DNA of 64,000 nucleotides from Paenibacillus periandrae (GTDB taxonomy: Bacteria > Bacillota > Bacilli > Paenibacillales > NBRC-103111), in assembly GCF_022458865.1 (NCBI RefSeq), contig NZ_JAJNMU010000003.1, positions 372,001 to 436,000 of the forward strand, written 5' to 3'. The translations under genes and the position numbers were made by a program. Of this stretch, positions 8,903 to 17,169 are shown one piece after another. The notes beneath the pieces are model-generated. The model was not told the DNA's origin, ran no database searches, and worked only from the letters and a program-made list of their open reading frames with translations. The number at the start of each line of letters is the position of its first letter. Position 1 is the first letter of the stretch.

Positions 8903-10936
8903 ATGATTAGTACCAAATTAAACAAAATCGCTTATGGCGGCGATTATAGTCCCGAACAATGGCCGCAAGAAGTGATGACCGAGGATATGAGAATGTTTAA
9001 GCTTGCGGGTATTGATATCGCGACAGTTGCTGTTTTTTCCTGGTCCTTAATGCAGCCGGATGAAGAGACCTATCAATTTGAATGGCTTGACGAGATCATG
9101 GACAAGCTTTATGACAATGGTGTGTATGCCTGTTTGGCAACGAGTACGGGTGCACATCCGGCCTGGATGGCGCATCGTCATCCTGATGTGCTTAGGGTTG
9201 ATTTTGAAGGGCGCAAGCATACCTTCGGTCAACGCCACAATTCGTGTCCAAATAGTCCGACCTACAGACTTTATGCTGCACGACTGGCACGCAAGCTGGC
9301 TGAACGATACAAGGATCATCCGGCGCTGGCTGTGTGGCATGTAAATAATGAATACGGCGGCATTTGTTATTGCGACAACTGCGCCAAAGCTTTTCGTGTA
9401 TGGCTTCAGCAGCGATACGGCAGTCTGGATCAGTTGAACAAGGCGTGGAACACCCGTTTTTGGGGGCATACCTTTTATGATTGGGAAGAAATCGTCCCAC
9501 CCAATTTATTAAGTGAGCATTCTGCAGAAACTCGAACCACCTTTCAAGGAATTTCGCTCGATTACCAGCGTTTTAACTCGGACGGGCTGCTGGATTGCTA
9601 CTTGTTGGAATACAACGAATTAAAGGCAGTAACACCGGATGTTCCGGTTACGACGAATATGATGTGGATGTTCAAGCAGCTGGATTATGCCAAATGGGCG
9701 AAGCACGTTGATGTGGTTTCCTGGGATAGCTATCCCTCCAACACGACACCGCTCAGTCATGTGGCGATGTGGCATGATGTGATGCGCGGCTTGAAGGAGG
9801 GGCAGCCATTCATGCTGATGGAGCAGACGCCAAGCCAGCAAAACTGGCAGGCGTACAATGGTCTGAAGCGTCCAGGCGTGATGCGATTGTGGAGCTATCA
9901 GGCTGTAGCACATGGTGCTGATACGGTGATGTTTTTCCAGCTGCGTCGTTCGGTCGGTGCTTGTGAGAAATATCACGGAGCGGTTATTGAGCATGTAGGT
10001 CATGAGCATACCCGTGTTTTCAGAGAATGCGCGACACTTGGCGGCGAGCTTCAGGTTCTGGGAGATAAGCTGCTCGGTTCCCGGATCGAAGCCAGGGTGG
10101 CGATCATCATCGATTGGGAGAATTGGTGGGCCATGGAGTTCTCCTCGGGACCTACGATCGATTTGTCCTACATGACAGAGCTTGCCAAGTATTATGTTGC
10201 TTTCTATGATCAGAATATTGCGGTTGACATGATTTCAGTGGAAGCGGATTTTTCCCGTTACGATGTCGTTATTGCACCTGTACTCTATATGGTGAAACCG
10301 GGAGTTGCCGACAAACTGGAACGCTACGTGGAAGCAGGCGGACGTTTTGTAACGACATTTTTTAGTGGTATCGTGAATGAATCCGACCTAGTTACACTTG
10401 GCGGATATCCAGGTGAGCTCCGCAAGCTGCTCGGTATTTGGGTTGAAGAAATCGATGCATTATTTCCGCATATGTCCAACCGCATCGTGATGACCGAAGG
10501 ACGGGAAGGCTTTAAAAAGGAATATGCCAGCACATTGTTATGTGATATTCTGCATACGGAGGGAGCTGAGGTTTGGGCTGAATATGGTGAGGAGTTTTAT
10601 AAGGGTACGCCTGTGCTGACGCGTAACAGCTTCGGACAAGGTGAGGCGTGGTATGTAGCATCCAGTCCGGATAAATCGTTTCTTGCCGATTTTGCTGCGC
10701 TGCTGGTGAAGCAAGCGGGGATTGAATCCGTGTTGGCTGCTCCTGAAGGAATTGAAGCGACACGACGTGTTAAAGACGGACAGGCCTATACGATGATATT
10801 GAATCATAATGACAGCGAGACCGAGGTGAATCTCGGCACAAGCCAGCGCACCGAGCTGCTTAGTGGTCAAGTGGTTAGCGGAGCTGTGACGATTCCTGCA
10901 AAGGGTGTCTGGATCTTGGAAATGGCTTCGCTATAA
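8903..10936 (+). CDS. beta-galactosidase, glycoside hydrolase family 42
   Basis: A 677-residue GH42 enzyme that hydrolyses terminal beta-galactosides, with no signal peptide and so presumably intracellular. The acid/base Glu is E150 in VNNEYGG and the nucleophile is E307 in MLMEQTPS. Four cysteines (C115, C155, C157, C160) match the GH42 zinc cluster. The C-terminal half fits the family's trimerisation and beta domains, and the length is typical. The ATG at 8903 follows GTGGAGG. It is the last rightward gene of the sugar region and may release sugars for the upstream enzymes. Other GH42 substrates such as arabinosides are possible. Confidence 0.92.
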   Translation: MISTKLNKIAYGGDYSPEQWPQEVMTEDMRMFKLAGIDIATVAVFSWSLMQPDEETYQFEWLDEIMDKLYDNGVYACLATSTGAHPAWMAHRHPDVLRVDFEGRKHTFGQRHNSCPNSPTYRLYAARLARKLAERYKDHPALAVWHVNNEYGGICYCDNCAKAFRVWLQQRYGSLDQLNKAWNTRFWGHTFYDWEEIVPPNLLSEHSAETRTTFQGISLDYQRFNSDGLLDCYLLEYNELKAVTPDVPVTTNMMWMFKQLDYAKWAKHVDVVSWDSYPSNTTPLSHVAMWHDVMRGLKEGQPFMLMEQTPSQQNWQAYNGLKRPGVMRLWSYQAVAHGADTVMFFQLRRSVGACEKYHGAVIEHVGHEHTRVFRECATLGGELQVLGDKLLGSRIEARVAIIIDWENWWAMEFSSGPTIDLSYMTELAKYYVAFYDQNIAVDMISVEADFSRYDVVIAPVLYMVKPGVADKLERYVEAGGRFVTTFFSGIVNESDLVTLGGYPGELRKLLGIWVEEIDALFPHMSNRIVMTEGREGFKKEYASTLLCDILHTEGAEVWAEYGEEFYKGTPVLTRNSFGQGEAWYVASSPDKSFLADFAALLVKQAGIESVLAAPEGIEATRRVKDGQAYTMILNHNDSETEVNLGTSQRTELLSGQVVSGAVTIPAKGVWILEMASL

Positions 10937-10968
10937 ATCCCGAAATGGGCGGTTAATCTGTGCATCTG

Positions 10969-11000
10969 TCTATACCGTTTCCGCTAATTGCCATACACTA
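10969..11000 (+). promoter_or_regulatory. possible mother-cell (sigma-E/K-like) promoter
   Basis: CATACACT at 10992-10999 matches the sigma-E minus-10 consensus, and CATACACTA fits the sigma-K form. TCTATAC at 10969-10975 could serve as a minus-35 with a 16-base spacer. It overlaps an inverted repeat (TGCCATA and TATGGCA, 10989-11005). It lies 67 bases upstream of a YjcZ-like sporulation gene. Consensus matching by eye only. Confidence 0.35.
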
Positions 11001-11066
11001 TGGCATAGGTTGATGTACATGAGGATTCGATGTCGTTGACTTAATCAAGACATAGGAGTGATTCTA

Positions 11067-11201
11067 TTGGCACATGTTGGCGGTGTAGGTGTGGGAAGTT
11101 GTGCAGGGGCATATGGCGGGTTTGGTACATCAACAGGAGAAATTCTGGTTCTGTTCATTTTATTGGTTATCATAACAGGCTCAGGATTTTGGGGCGTATA
11201 A
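11067..11201 (+). CDS. YjcZ-like small sporulation-associated membrane peptide
   Basis: A 44-residue peptide with a Gly-rich N-terminus (GGVGVGSCAGAYGGFG) and one hydrophobic C-terminal segment (ILVLFILLVIITGSGF). This is the layout of the YjcZ family of tiny sporulation-associated membrane proteins. The TTG start at 11067 has AGGAGTG six bases upstream. It stands alone, with a possible mother-cell promoter before it and a strong hairpin after it. The function of the family is unclear. Confidence 0.7.
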   Translation: MAHVGGVGVGSCAGAYGGFGTSTGEILVLFILLVIITGSGFWGV

Positions 11202-11244
11202 ACGATAATAGCAATATTAAATAAGGTTTAAAAGATAAGTAAAG

Positions 11245-11290
11245 AAGCACCATGGCAGCAGTTTAGCAGATGCTGGCAGGTGCTTTTACT
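11245..11290. terminator. shared terminator between convergent genes
   Basis: A long imperfect hairpin (AAGCACC pairing with GGTGCTT, plus an inner CAGCA/TGCTG stem) is followed by a T-rich tail on the plus strand. It lies between the rightward YjcZ-like gene and the leftward deacetylase gene, so it can serve both. Confidence 0.65.
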
Positions 11291-11312
11291 TTTCCATCTT
11301 ACGGCTAAGAGC

Positions 11313-12065
11313 TTAATCGATTCCTTTGACAGGGCTGGTTTTGCGATATTCGAGCAGCTCCGAAATCGTGACGAAGCGATAGCCGCGGCTTTTAAGCACG
11401 GGCAAAATTCGCCTGAGTGCCTCAATGGTTTGTGTCTTGCCCTCTACATAATCATGAAACAATACAATATCTCCATTGCGCGAGTTGTTAAGCACCTTAT
11501 TGGTGATATGGCTAACCCCCGGTGTATTCCAGTCCATCGTGTTGATATGCCAGGACCACATCACGACCGTATAGCCCTCTTGTTTGGCGATTTGAATCAA
11601 CGGATCGTTATAGTAGCCTCCTGGCGGACGAAATAAGTGCGGCTTTTGCCCGGATACCCGAAATATAGCTTTTTCGGCCTTCATCAGCTGGTCACGCATA
11701 TTGCTTTCTTTGACTCCGCGGGTGAAGTACATATGGGTATAGGTGTGATTCGCCAATTCATGGCCTTCGGCCACTTCCCGTTTAATGAGGTCCTGATAAC
11801 GCTCAGCTTTTTCACCGATCACAAAAAAAGTAGCTTTAGCTCCATATTGCTTCAAGAGGTCCAGAATCTGCGGTGTATCCTCAGGATCGGGCCCGTCATC
11901 AAAGGTCAGCGCGATAATTTTTTCCTCAGTGGGCACCTCCCATACAATCTCACCTCTTTTTTCATAATAAGGACGCCCTTTACTGGGAGCGTTGGATAGC
12001 TCATTAATGGATCCTGTAAGCAGCATCGATAGCGACAGCACAATGGGGATGGAGACAGTCCACAT
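11313..12065 (-). CDS. polysaccharide deacetylase (NodB homology, CE4), membrane-anchored or secreted
   Basis: A 250-residue CE4 deacetylase that removes N-acetyl groups from cell-wall or other polysaccharides. The hydrophobic N-terminus (residues 1-18) suggests a signal peptide or anchor. The five CE4 motifs are visible: TFDDGPD (54-60, catalytic and metal Asp), HELANHTYTH (102-111, metal His pair), RPPGGYY (146-152), a Trp-containing motif (MWSWHINTMDW) and LFHDYVE with the catalytic His. The ATG at 12065 is chosen because GAAGGAGG lies 11 bases upstream; an in-frame start at 12113 lacks one. It is monocistronic. It resembles sporulation-type PdaA/PdaB deacetylases, but the exact role is unknown. 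Confidence 0.88.
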   Translation of the reverse strand: MWTVSIPIVLSLSMLLTGSINELSNAPSKGRPYYEKRGEIVWEVPTEEKIIALTFDDGPDPEDTPQILDLLKQYGAKATFFVIGEKAERYQDLIKREVAEGHELANHTYTHMYFTRGVKESNMRDQLMKAEKAIFRVSGQKPHLFRPPGGYYNDPLIQIAKQEGYTVVMWSWHINTMDWNTPGVSHITNKVLNNSRNGDIVLFHDYVEGKTQTIEALRRILPVLKSRGYRFVTISELLEYRKTSPVKGID

Positions 12066-12113
12066 GGTAATCAAAGCCTCCTTCGTGTAGTAGGACGAAG
12101 ATAGTTTTCCCAT

Positions 12114-12443
12114 TTCACCGAGTATTAGCCATCGAAGTCAAAAAAGTAATTTACCTGTACAAAACCTTGCAGTTCCTTGTTAAAGAAGGCAAGGGAAAGC
12201 CTAGTAATGATAATTTGCTGTTGGATACCAATCATTGGTTTTATTGATACGTTAACGGGTGTACATGCTATATGAAGACGGGACAATTGAAAAGGGCTCA
12301 AGCTATAAACTATACTTTTGATACTATCTTACATAAAAGTGGGTACTTGTATTTGATACTAAAAGCATCAATAATAAAATAGGCAGAGGATTTGATGACC
12401 TGCATATCGATAAGCCAAATTGGAAACAGCGGAGGGGATTACG
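12114..12443. promoter_or_regulatory. intergenic region with promoters for the deacetylase and ene-reductase genes
   Basis: A 330-base gap between divergent genes. The rightward half (12300-12360) carries repeated GATACT / GGTACTT words (12317, 12341, 12355) close to A/T-rich minus-10-like sequence. Such spacing is compatible with a redox- or electrophile-sensing MarR/HxlR-type operator in front of a YqjM gene, but I cannot assign one. No RNA structure was recognised. Confidence 0.3.
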
Positions 12444-13475
12444 ATGAGAGACCAACTGTTTACGTCCTTTGAGATCAAAGGCTTGCAATTAAAGAACCGT
12501 GTAGTGATGGCCCCTATGTGTCAATATTCCGTTGATGCCAAGGACGGCAAACCGAACGAATGGCATTATGTTCATTATTTGAGCCGCGCTATCGGAGGTA
12601 CGGCGCTTATTATTATGGAAATGACGGACGTTCATCCGGATGGTCGCATAAGTGATAAGGATTTGGGATTATGGTCCGATGAGCAAATTCCCGCCTACTC
12701 GCGAATTATTAAAGAAGTGCATGCTCATGATGCCAAAATTGGTATCCAGATTGCACACGCCGGTCGTAAAGCTGAAGATGCTGAAGTACCCGTTTCCTCA
12801 TCTGCGATCAAATTTCCAGGAGCTGCTTATAAAGTACCGCGGGCGCTCACGACGGATGAAGTTAAAGGGATGGTACAGCTTTTTGCGGATGCAGCTCGTC
12901 GTGCTGTAGAGGCCGGTGTGGACATGATTGAATTGCATGGAGCACACGGTTATTTGATCCATCAGTTCCATTCTCCACTAACAAACCAGCGCGACGATAT
13001 TTACGGACAGGATTTGGCCCGGTTTGGGGTTGAAATTATACAAGCTGTTAAAAAAGTAATACCTGCAGAGATGCCGTTATTTTTCCGTATTTCCGCTGTT
13101 GAATATGTGGATGGCGGTTATGATATCAATTACACCCTACAGCTGGCTAAAGCTTACAAAGAGGCCGGTGTAGACGTGTTTCATGTGAGCTCGGGTGGGG
13201 AAGGGCCAGCAGGTGAAAGAAAACCAGGAAACTACCCGGGATACCAGATTCCATATGCACGCACTATTCGCGAAGCTCTGGATGTTCCTGTTGTTGCAGT
13301 AGGTATGCTGGAGTCCCCGTCGCTTGCTCAATCGGTCATTGGCAATGGAGATGCTGATCTGGTTGGAATAGCGCGGGGTTTGCTGCGGGATCCGTATTGG
13401 GCCACTCATGCAGCTTTGGAACTAAAAAGTGAGCATGCTCATGTGCCGCAGCCGTACAAACGGGCTTATCTTTAA
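12444..13475 (+). CDS. namA: NADPH dehydrogenase, YqjM-type old yellow enzyme
   Basis: A 343-residue FMN-dependent ene reductase that uses NADPH to reduce activated C=C bonds of enones, nitro-compounds and quinones, linked to electrophile stress. YqjM hallmarks are present: Cys26 and Tyr28 in MAPMCQYS tuning the flavin, and the His pair in HGAHGYLIHQF. HAGRK and IARGLLRDP complete the TIM barrel. The ATG at 12444 follows GGAGGGG; an in-frame ATG at 12420 has none. It is monocistronic, with a perfect terminator right after. Confidence 0.92.
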   Translation: MRDQLFTSFEIKGLQLKNRVVMAPMCQYSVDAKDGKPNEWHYVHYLSRAIGGTALIIMEMTDVHPDGRISDKDLGLWSDEQIPAYSRIIKEVHAHDAKIGIQIAHAGRKAEDAEVPVSSSAIKFPGAAYKVPRALTTDEVKGMVQLFADAARRAVEAGVDMIELHGAHGYLIHQFHSPLTNQRDDIYGQDLARFGVEIIQAVKKVIPAEMPLFFRISAVEYVDGGYDINYTLQLAKAYKEAGVDVFHVSSGGEGPAGERKPGNYPGYQIPYARTIREALDVPVVAVGMLESPSLAQSVIGNGDADLVGIARGLLRDPYWATHAALELKSEHAHVPQPYKRAYL

Positions 13476-13490
13476 AAGCGATGAATAGAC

Positions 13491-13527
13491 AAAAGCACGA
13501 GCCCAATCTATGGGCCCGTGCTTTTTT
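13491..13527. terminator. strong bidirectional Rho-independent terminator
   Basis: AAAAGCACGaGCCCA pairs with TGGGCcCGTGCTTTTTT: a long stem with one mismatch, a five-base loop and a six-T tail. It lies between the convergent ene-reductase and TSUP transporter genes and has T-rich tails on both strands. Confidence 0.9.
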
Positions 13528-13540
13528 GGGATGAAGTGGT

Positions 13541-14266
13541 TTAATGGATTGCCGCCCACAGAAGGGAAAGCCCGGAAACTGCCAATAAAATGTCTAACAC
13601 ATATTGGAAGGTGATGACACTCATCCGCTGAACAATAGCTTTTGAAGCAAATGTTCCCAGCATCAGAGATGCACCAACGATAATTCCGTGTACCATCAGT
13701 TCTGTGGGGAGTGCTCCAAGCTCCTGGAAGGTTACAACCTTGCTGACATACAGGGCAAGTGAGCTGACCGCTTCCGTAGAGAGGAATGCGCCTTTCATTA
13801 ATCCGTAAGAGGTGAATGCGGGTACGCTTAGAGGACCCGTAGAGAGGACGATTCCAGTCAAAAAGCCAATAATAGCTCCAGCGACGGCAAGCTGCCATAA
13901 GGAAATATGGAAATTTTTTGCCTTTAGCCAATACCTGACAGGGATCATAAGCAAAAAAAACATACCAAGCCCTATGTCTATAACAGCTGTTGGCAGTTCC
14001 CACAACGTTCGCGCACCCAGTGCGGCGGCGGGCACACCTGTAATCGAGTAGGCAGCAAAAGCCCGCCAATTGATTTCACGCCACCAGACAACGACTCTGG
14101 TCAGGTTTGCCATAACAGCAGCCACTGCCATAATAGGTACTGCTTGCTTAGGGCCAAATGCAAATACAAGAACAGGTAATAACATAATGGATGAGCCTGT
14201 TCCTATGACGCCACTGACAGCCCCGGCTACTAGTCCTACCAGCAACACAAATAAATAATCGCCCAA
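13541..14266 (-). CDS. sulfite exporter TauE/SafE (TSUP) family membrane protein
   Basis: A 241-residue integral membrane protein with about seven or eight hydrophobic segments. It carries TSUP-like repeats (LVAGAVSGVIGTGSSIMLLPVL and GAIIGFLTGIVLSTGPLSVPAF). The family moves small organic or sulfur anions such as sulfite or sulfonates. The TTG at 14266 follows AGGGG by seven bases; the frame is open up to an ATG at 14329 that lacks a ribosome site. It is monocistronic. The substrate is not predictable. Confidence 0.85.
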   Translation of the reverse strand: MGDYLFVLLVGLVAGAVSGVIGTGSSIMLLPVLVFAFGPKQAVPIMAVAAVMANLTRVVVWWREINWRAFAAYSITGVPAAALGARTLWELPTAVIDIGLGMFFLLMIPVRYWLKAKNFHISLWQLAVAGAIIGFLTGIVLSTGPLSVPAFTSYGLMKGAFLSTEAVSSLALYVSKVVTFQELGALPTELMVHGIIVGASLMLGTFASKAIVQRMSVITFQYVLDILLAVSGLSLLWAAIH

Positions 14267-14470
14267 ACAAACACCCCTAATGGATAATCTTATGGGTAGT
14301 TCATATCCGTACCCTGCGAGTCCTTGCACAATTGATTATAGCAATTATACTGAGAATATTGTAATTAGAGCGATACAAATGGTGACTTTTGGGGAAAATA
14401 ATCGAATCTAGTTGCTTAAAATTGAAATATGTGGTAATTTATAGTCAATATTAGAAGTGATGAGCGGAAG

Positions 14471-14515
14471 AACCGCCTCTCCCATGCTGAAAAGCTTGGA
14501 AGGGGCGGTTTTTTT
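14471..14515 (+). terminator. orphan Rho-independent terminator upstream of the kinase gene
   Basis: AACCGCC pairs with GGCGGTT, with an inner CC/GG-rich part, followed by seven Ts. It points rightward, yet no rightward gene ends here: the nearest upstream gene is leftward. It could end a short leader or small RNA started within 14330-14460, or act as an attenuator in front of the kinase-pilus operon. Confidence 0.7.
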
Positions 14516-14609
14516 GCATTCCAATCAGCGTCACGGTTGGTGCTGCTAAATGCAATAGCTGTTCATTGCTGATTCTTGAACAAACGTGTAAAAGGATCGC
14601 ATAGCTCAA

Positions 14610-16403
14610 ATGGGGGTGGTTGAGATGCAGATGCAGCCGCAGGGCAAACAAATCGGCGATGTAGTCGAAGGGCGATACCGCATCGTTTCCGTACTGGGAA
14701 GCGGTGGGATGTCTACCGTATATTTGGCAGACGATTTGCGACTAGCCGGCAAACGCTGGGCGGTTAAGGAATCGAGGCAGAGCAACGGAACGGAATATGA
14801 ATTTCTCGCGGAAGCAGAAATGCTTGTTAAACTTAACCATCCGAATCTTCCAGATATTGTTGATTATTTTCCAGCTGACCCCTATGGATGCAGCTATCTG
14901 GTGATGGATTATATTGAGGGAGAAACGCTGCTGCAGCGCTTCGAACGGTCCGGCAAACGTTTGCCGGTCAATCATGTGATTGATTATGCGCTGCAGCTGT
15001 GCGATGTATTCGCGTATTTGCACAGCCACCAGCCTGAGCCGATTATATACAGAGATGTGAAGCCAGCGAATCTGATGATCGATGCACAGGAGCGGATACG
15101 GCTCATTGATTTTGGCATAGCACGCAGCTATAAGGCTGGACAAGCTGCCGACACGGTGCGAATTGGCACGATTGGTTTTGCTGCACCTGAGCAATTCGAA
15201 GGGCGGCAGACCGACGCGCGCACCGATTTGTTCGGATTGGGTGCGCTGTTGTATTACTTGCTGAGCGGCGGTCATTATTATTATGCCGTGCGCAGGCCGC
15301 TGAGCGACCACAGCGCAGCGATCTCTGCGAGCTTGTCAGCGCTGGTGGAGAAGCTGCTGCAAGCGGAGCCGCGAGCTCGCTGCCAGAGCGCCGAGGAGGT
15401 ACGCGACGAGCTGCTGCGAATTCAGCCGCTGCAAATAGCAGCGCGTAATAATGGAGCGGACGTGTATGGCGAAATAGACGGGGATGTTGGTCGAGGACGA
15501 AATCGAGAGGGAGGTCGAGCGGAACAAGGCGGCACAGCCTCAAGGGATAGTGGTGGAAAGGGACTGTCAAAGTCGCCGCCGCGAGTCTTGGTTGTAGCCG
15601 GGCTGTACGCAGGTGCTGGCGCAACATTCACGATACTATCGCTGGCTCGCGCACTGCACGGACTTGGTATCAGGCACGCGGTTATGGAGGCGCAATCGAG
15701 GAAGCCGGAGCTGTACGCACTATTGTATGGTGAGAAGCATGCTCCCCCCGATTATCACTGCTATAACGAAGCGGCAGTGGATTTGCGGCAGCAGCGGACA
15801 GCTTGGGAGGATGGCAACACGCTGTGGCTGCCAGCGGCACCGCAATCGGGAGCTGAATGGCCCAATGATTCCATAATTAGCGATTCGATACAGCCCAGCC
15901 TTGCAGATGGAAGCCGAACAGAGCTGGCGTTCAACCGACTGCAGCAGATGCTACTCCAAGAGATAGAGCGTCCTATTATATTGGTCGATATCGGTTCCGA
16001 TTGGGAGGACGAGACGGCAAACGAGCTGATTAAGCTTGCTTCCGAATTTGTTTATGTCATGGATCCCATGCTGCATAAGCTGGAGTCGGCTGCTGCAAGA
16101 CGTAATATGAAGCGGCTTAGGGAACTGCGACTGCTGGGTAAGCCGGTATGGGGTATCGCCAATAAGGCAGTGAATTCCAGCCATACCGGACAATGGCTGA
16201 GTGTGTTTCCCGAACCACCGGTTTGCATGCTTCCAGCGATTGATTTTACCAAGATAGCTGAGGCGAGCTGGTTGGGTATACTGGTGCAGGATCGCCCTGG
16301 AGTCCGTGCTCAGCTGGAGCGTTCGATGCAAGGCTGGCTTCGCAGCTGGCTGCCTCCTACGAGTCCCAAGGGGCTGCTGCACAAGCTGTGGGGAAACGGA
16401 TAG
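14610..16403 (+). CDS. Ser/Thr protein kinase fused to a degenerate ParA/CpaE-like domain
   Basis: A 597-residue protein. Residues 20-275 are a eukaryotic-type (Hanks) kinase: Gly-loop GSGGMSTV (30-37), Lys53 in WAVKES, catalytic YRDVKPAN (147-154, Tyr replacing the usual His), DFG (167-169) and APE (192-194). A Gly/Arg-rich linker follows. From about residue 325 a P-loop-like segment (GLYAGAGATFTILSLA) opens a MinD/CpaE-like domain that lacks the Walker lysine. No transmembrane or PASTA segment is seen. An ATG at 14625 is an alternative start. It heads the Tad-like operon, so it may regulate pilus assembly by phosphorylation. Confidence 0.85.
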   Translation: MGVVEMQMQPQGKQIGDVVEGRYRIVSVLGSGGMSTVYLADDLRLAGKRWAVKESRQSNGTEYEFLAEAEMLVKLNHPNLPDIVDYFPADPYGCSYLVMDYIEGETLLQRFERSGKRLPVNHVIDYALQLCDVFAYLHSHQPEPIIYRDVKPANLMIDAQERIRLIDFGIARSYKAGQAADTVRIGTIGFAAPEQFEGRQTDARTDLFGLGALLYYLLSGGHYYYAVRRPLSDHSAAISASLSALVEKLLQAEPRARCQSAEEVRDELLRIQPLQIAARNNGADVYGEIDGDVGRGRNREGGRAEQGGTASRDSGGKGLSKSPPRVLVVAGLYAGAGATFTILSLARALHGLGIRHAVMEAQSRKPELYALLYGEKHAPPDYHCYNEAAVDLRQQRTAWEDGNTLWLPAAPQSGAEWPNDSIISDSIQPSLADGSRTELAFNRLQQMLLQEIERPIILVDIGSDWEDETANELIKLASEFVYVMDPMLHKLESAAARRNMKRLRELRLLGKPVWGIANKAVNSSHTGQWLSVFPEPPVCMLPAIDFTKIAEASWLGILVQDRPGVRAQLERSMQGWLRSWLPPTSPKGLLHKLWGNG

Positions 16404-16427
16404 TAAGGAAATGGAGGACCCGGCAGG

Positions 16428-17129
16428 ATGAATGTTTGGTATAAATGTATGTATTATGTGTTGGTTATCGGCTTGTGCCTGTCAGGGCCTGCATTGCTGA
16501 TCGGTTGGAAATGGTTCGTGGAGCCCAATTGGGGAACGGTTGAAGTGGTTCAGGCTGCGCGGTCTGTCGAACGCGGCTTACGGCTAACCGAAGCAGATCT
16601 CAAAACGGTCAAGGTAAAAAAAGAGCAGCTTGTTGACGGGGCAATGGTACGTATGCCCTTAGCACTTCGTCAGGAAACGACAAGAGCCGTTCGACTGAAT
16701 GAGCAAATCACAGCTGATATGCTGAATACCGCTCATTTGCTGCCTGCTGCTGATGAATGGAACATGCCACTTCCAGTAGAATGGATGTTTGGAAAACCAC
16801 CTGGCAGCTTGCTGCGAGGCGATCGGGTCTCCTTGCTGCTGGTGCAAAAGGAAGAGAGTAAAAAGGTTGATGACAAAACAGCCAATCAGGAGCTTTCGCG
16901 TGAGAAGCTGGACCAGCTGAATGTGTCTTACGAGGAAGAGAAAAAGCTTCAGGAAATTGTCGTCAGCTATGCCAAGGGCACCAACAATCAGGAAATCGGA
17001 GCCTCCGATGATCGTAAGAAGCCTACAGGCATGGTCAGTGCGGTAGAGCTGATTGTCAATAATGATCAAAAGGAGCTGATTCGCAAATACGGCACGAAGG
17101 GTTACCGATTCCTGGTCGTTTATCACTAA
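16428..17129 (+). CDS. CpaB/RcpC-like SAF-domain pilus assembly protein
   Basis: A 233-residue membrane-anchored protein. One N-terminal helix (about residues 7-28) is followed by an SAF-like domain (VEVVQAARSVERGLRLTEADLKTVKV), as in CpaB/RcpC of Tad/Flp pili. The C-terminal half is charged and may be extracytoplasmic. GGAGG lies ten bases upstream of the ATG. It is 24 bases after the kinase gene and 40 before the CpaE-like gene, in a single operon. Confidence 0.75.
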   Translation: MNVWYKCMYYVLVIGLCLSGPALLIGWKWFVEPNWGTVEVVQAARSVERGLRLTEADLKTVKVKKEQLVDGAMVRMPLALRQETTRAVRLNEQITADMLNTAHLLPAADEWNMPLPVEWMFGKPPGSLLRGDRVSLLLVQKEESKKVDDKTANQELSREKLDQLNVSYEEEKKLQEIVVSYAKGTNNQEIGASDDRKKPTGMVSAVELIVNNDQKELIRKYGTKGYRFLVVYH

Positions 17130-17169
17130 ACGTACGTTGAATATAAGTTAAAAGGAGGTCAATCAATCG

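Noticed and set aside
13422..14069. 215-codon minus-strand frame overlapping the TSUP gene
   Set aside because: It is Cys/Arg-rich in the way of shifted frames; the overlapping frame has clear membrane segments and the family repeats.
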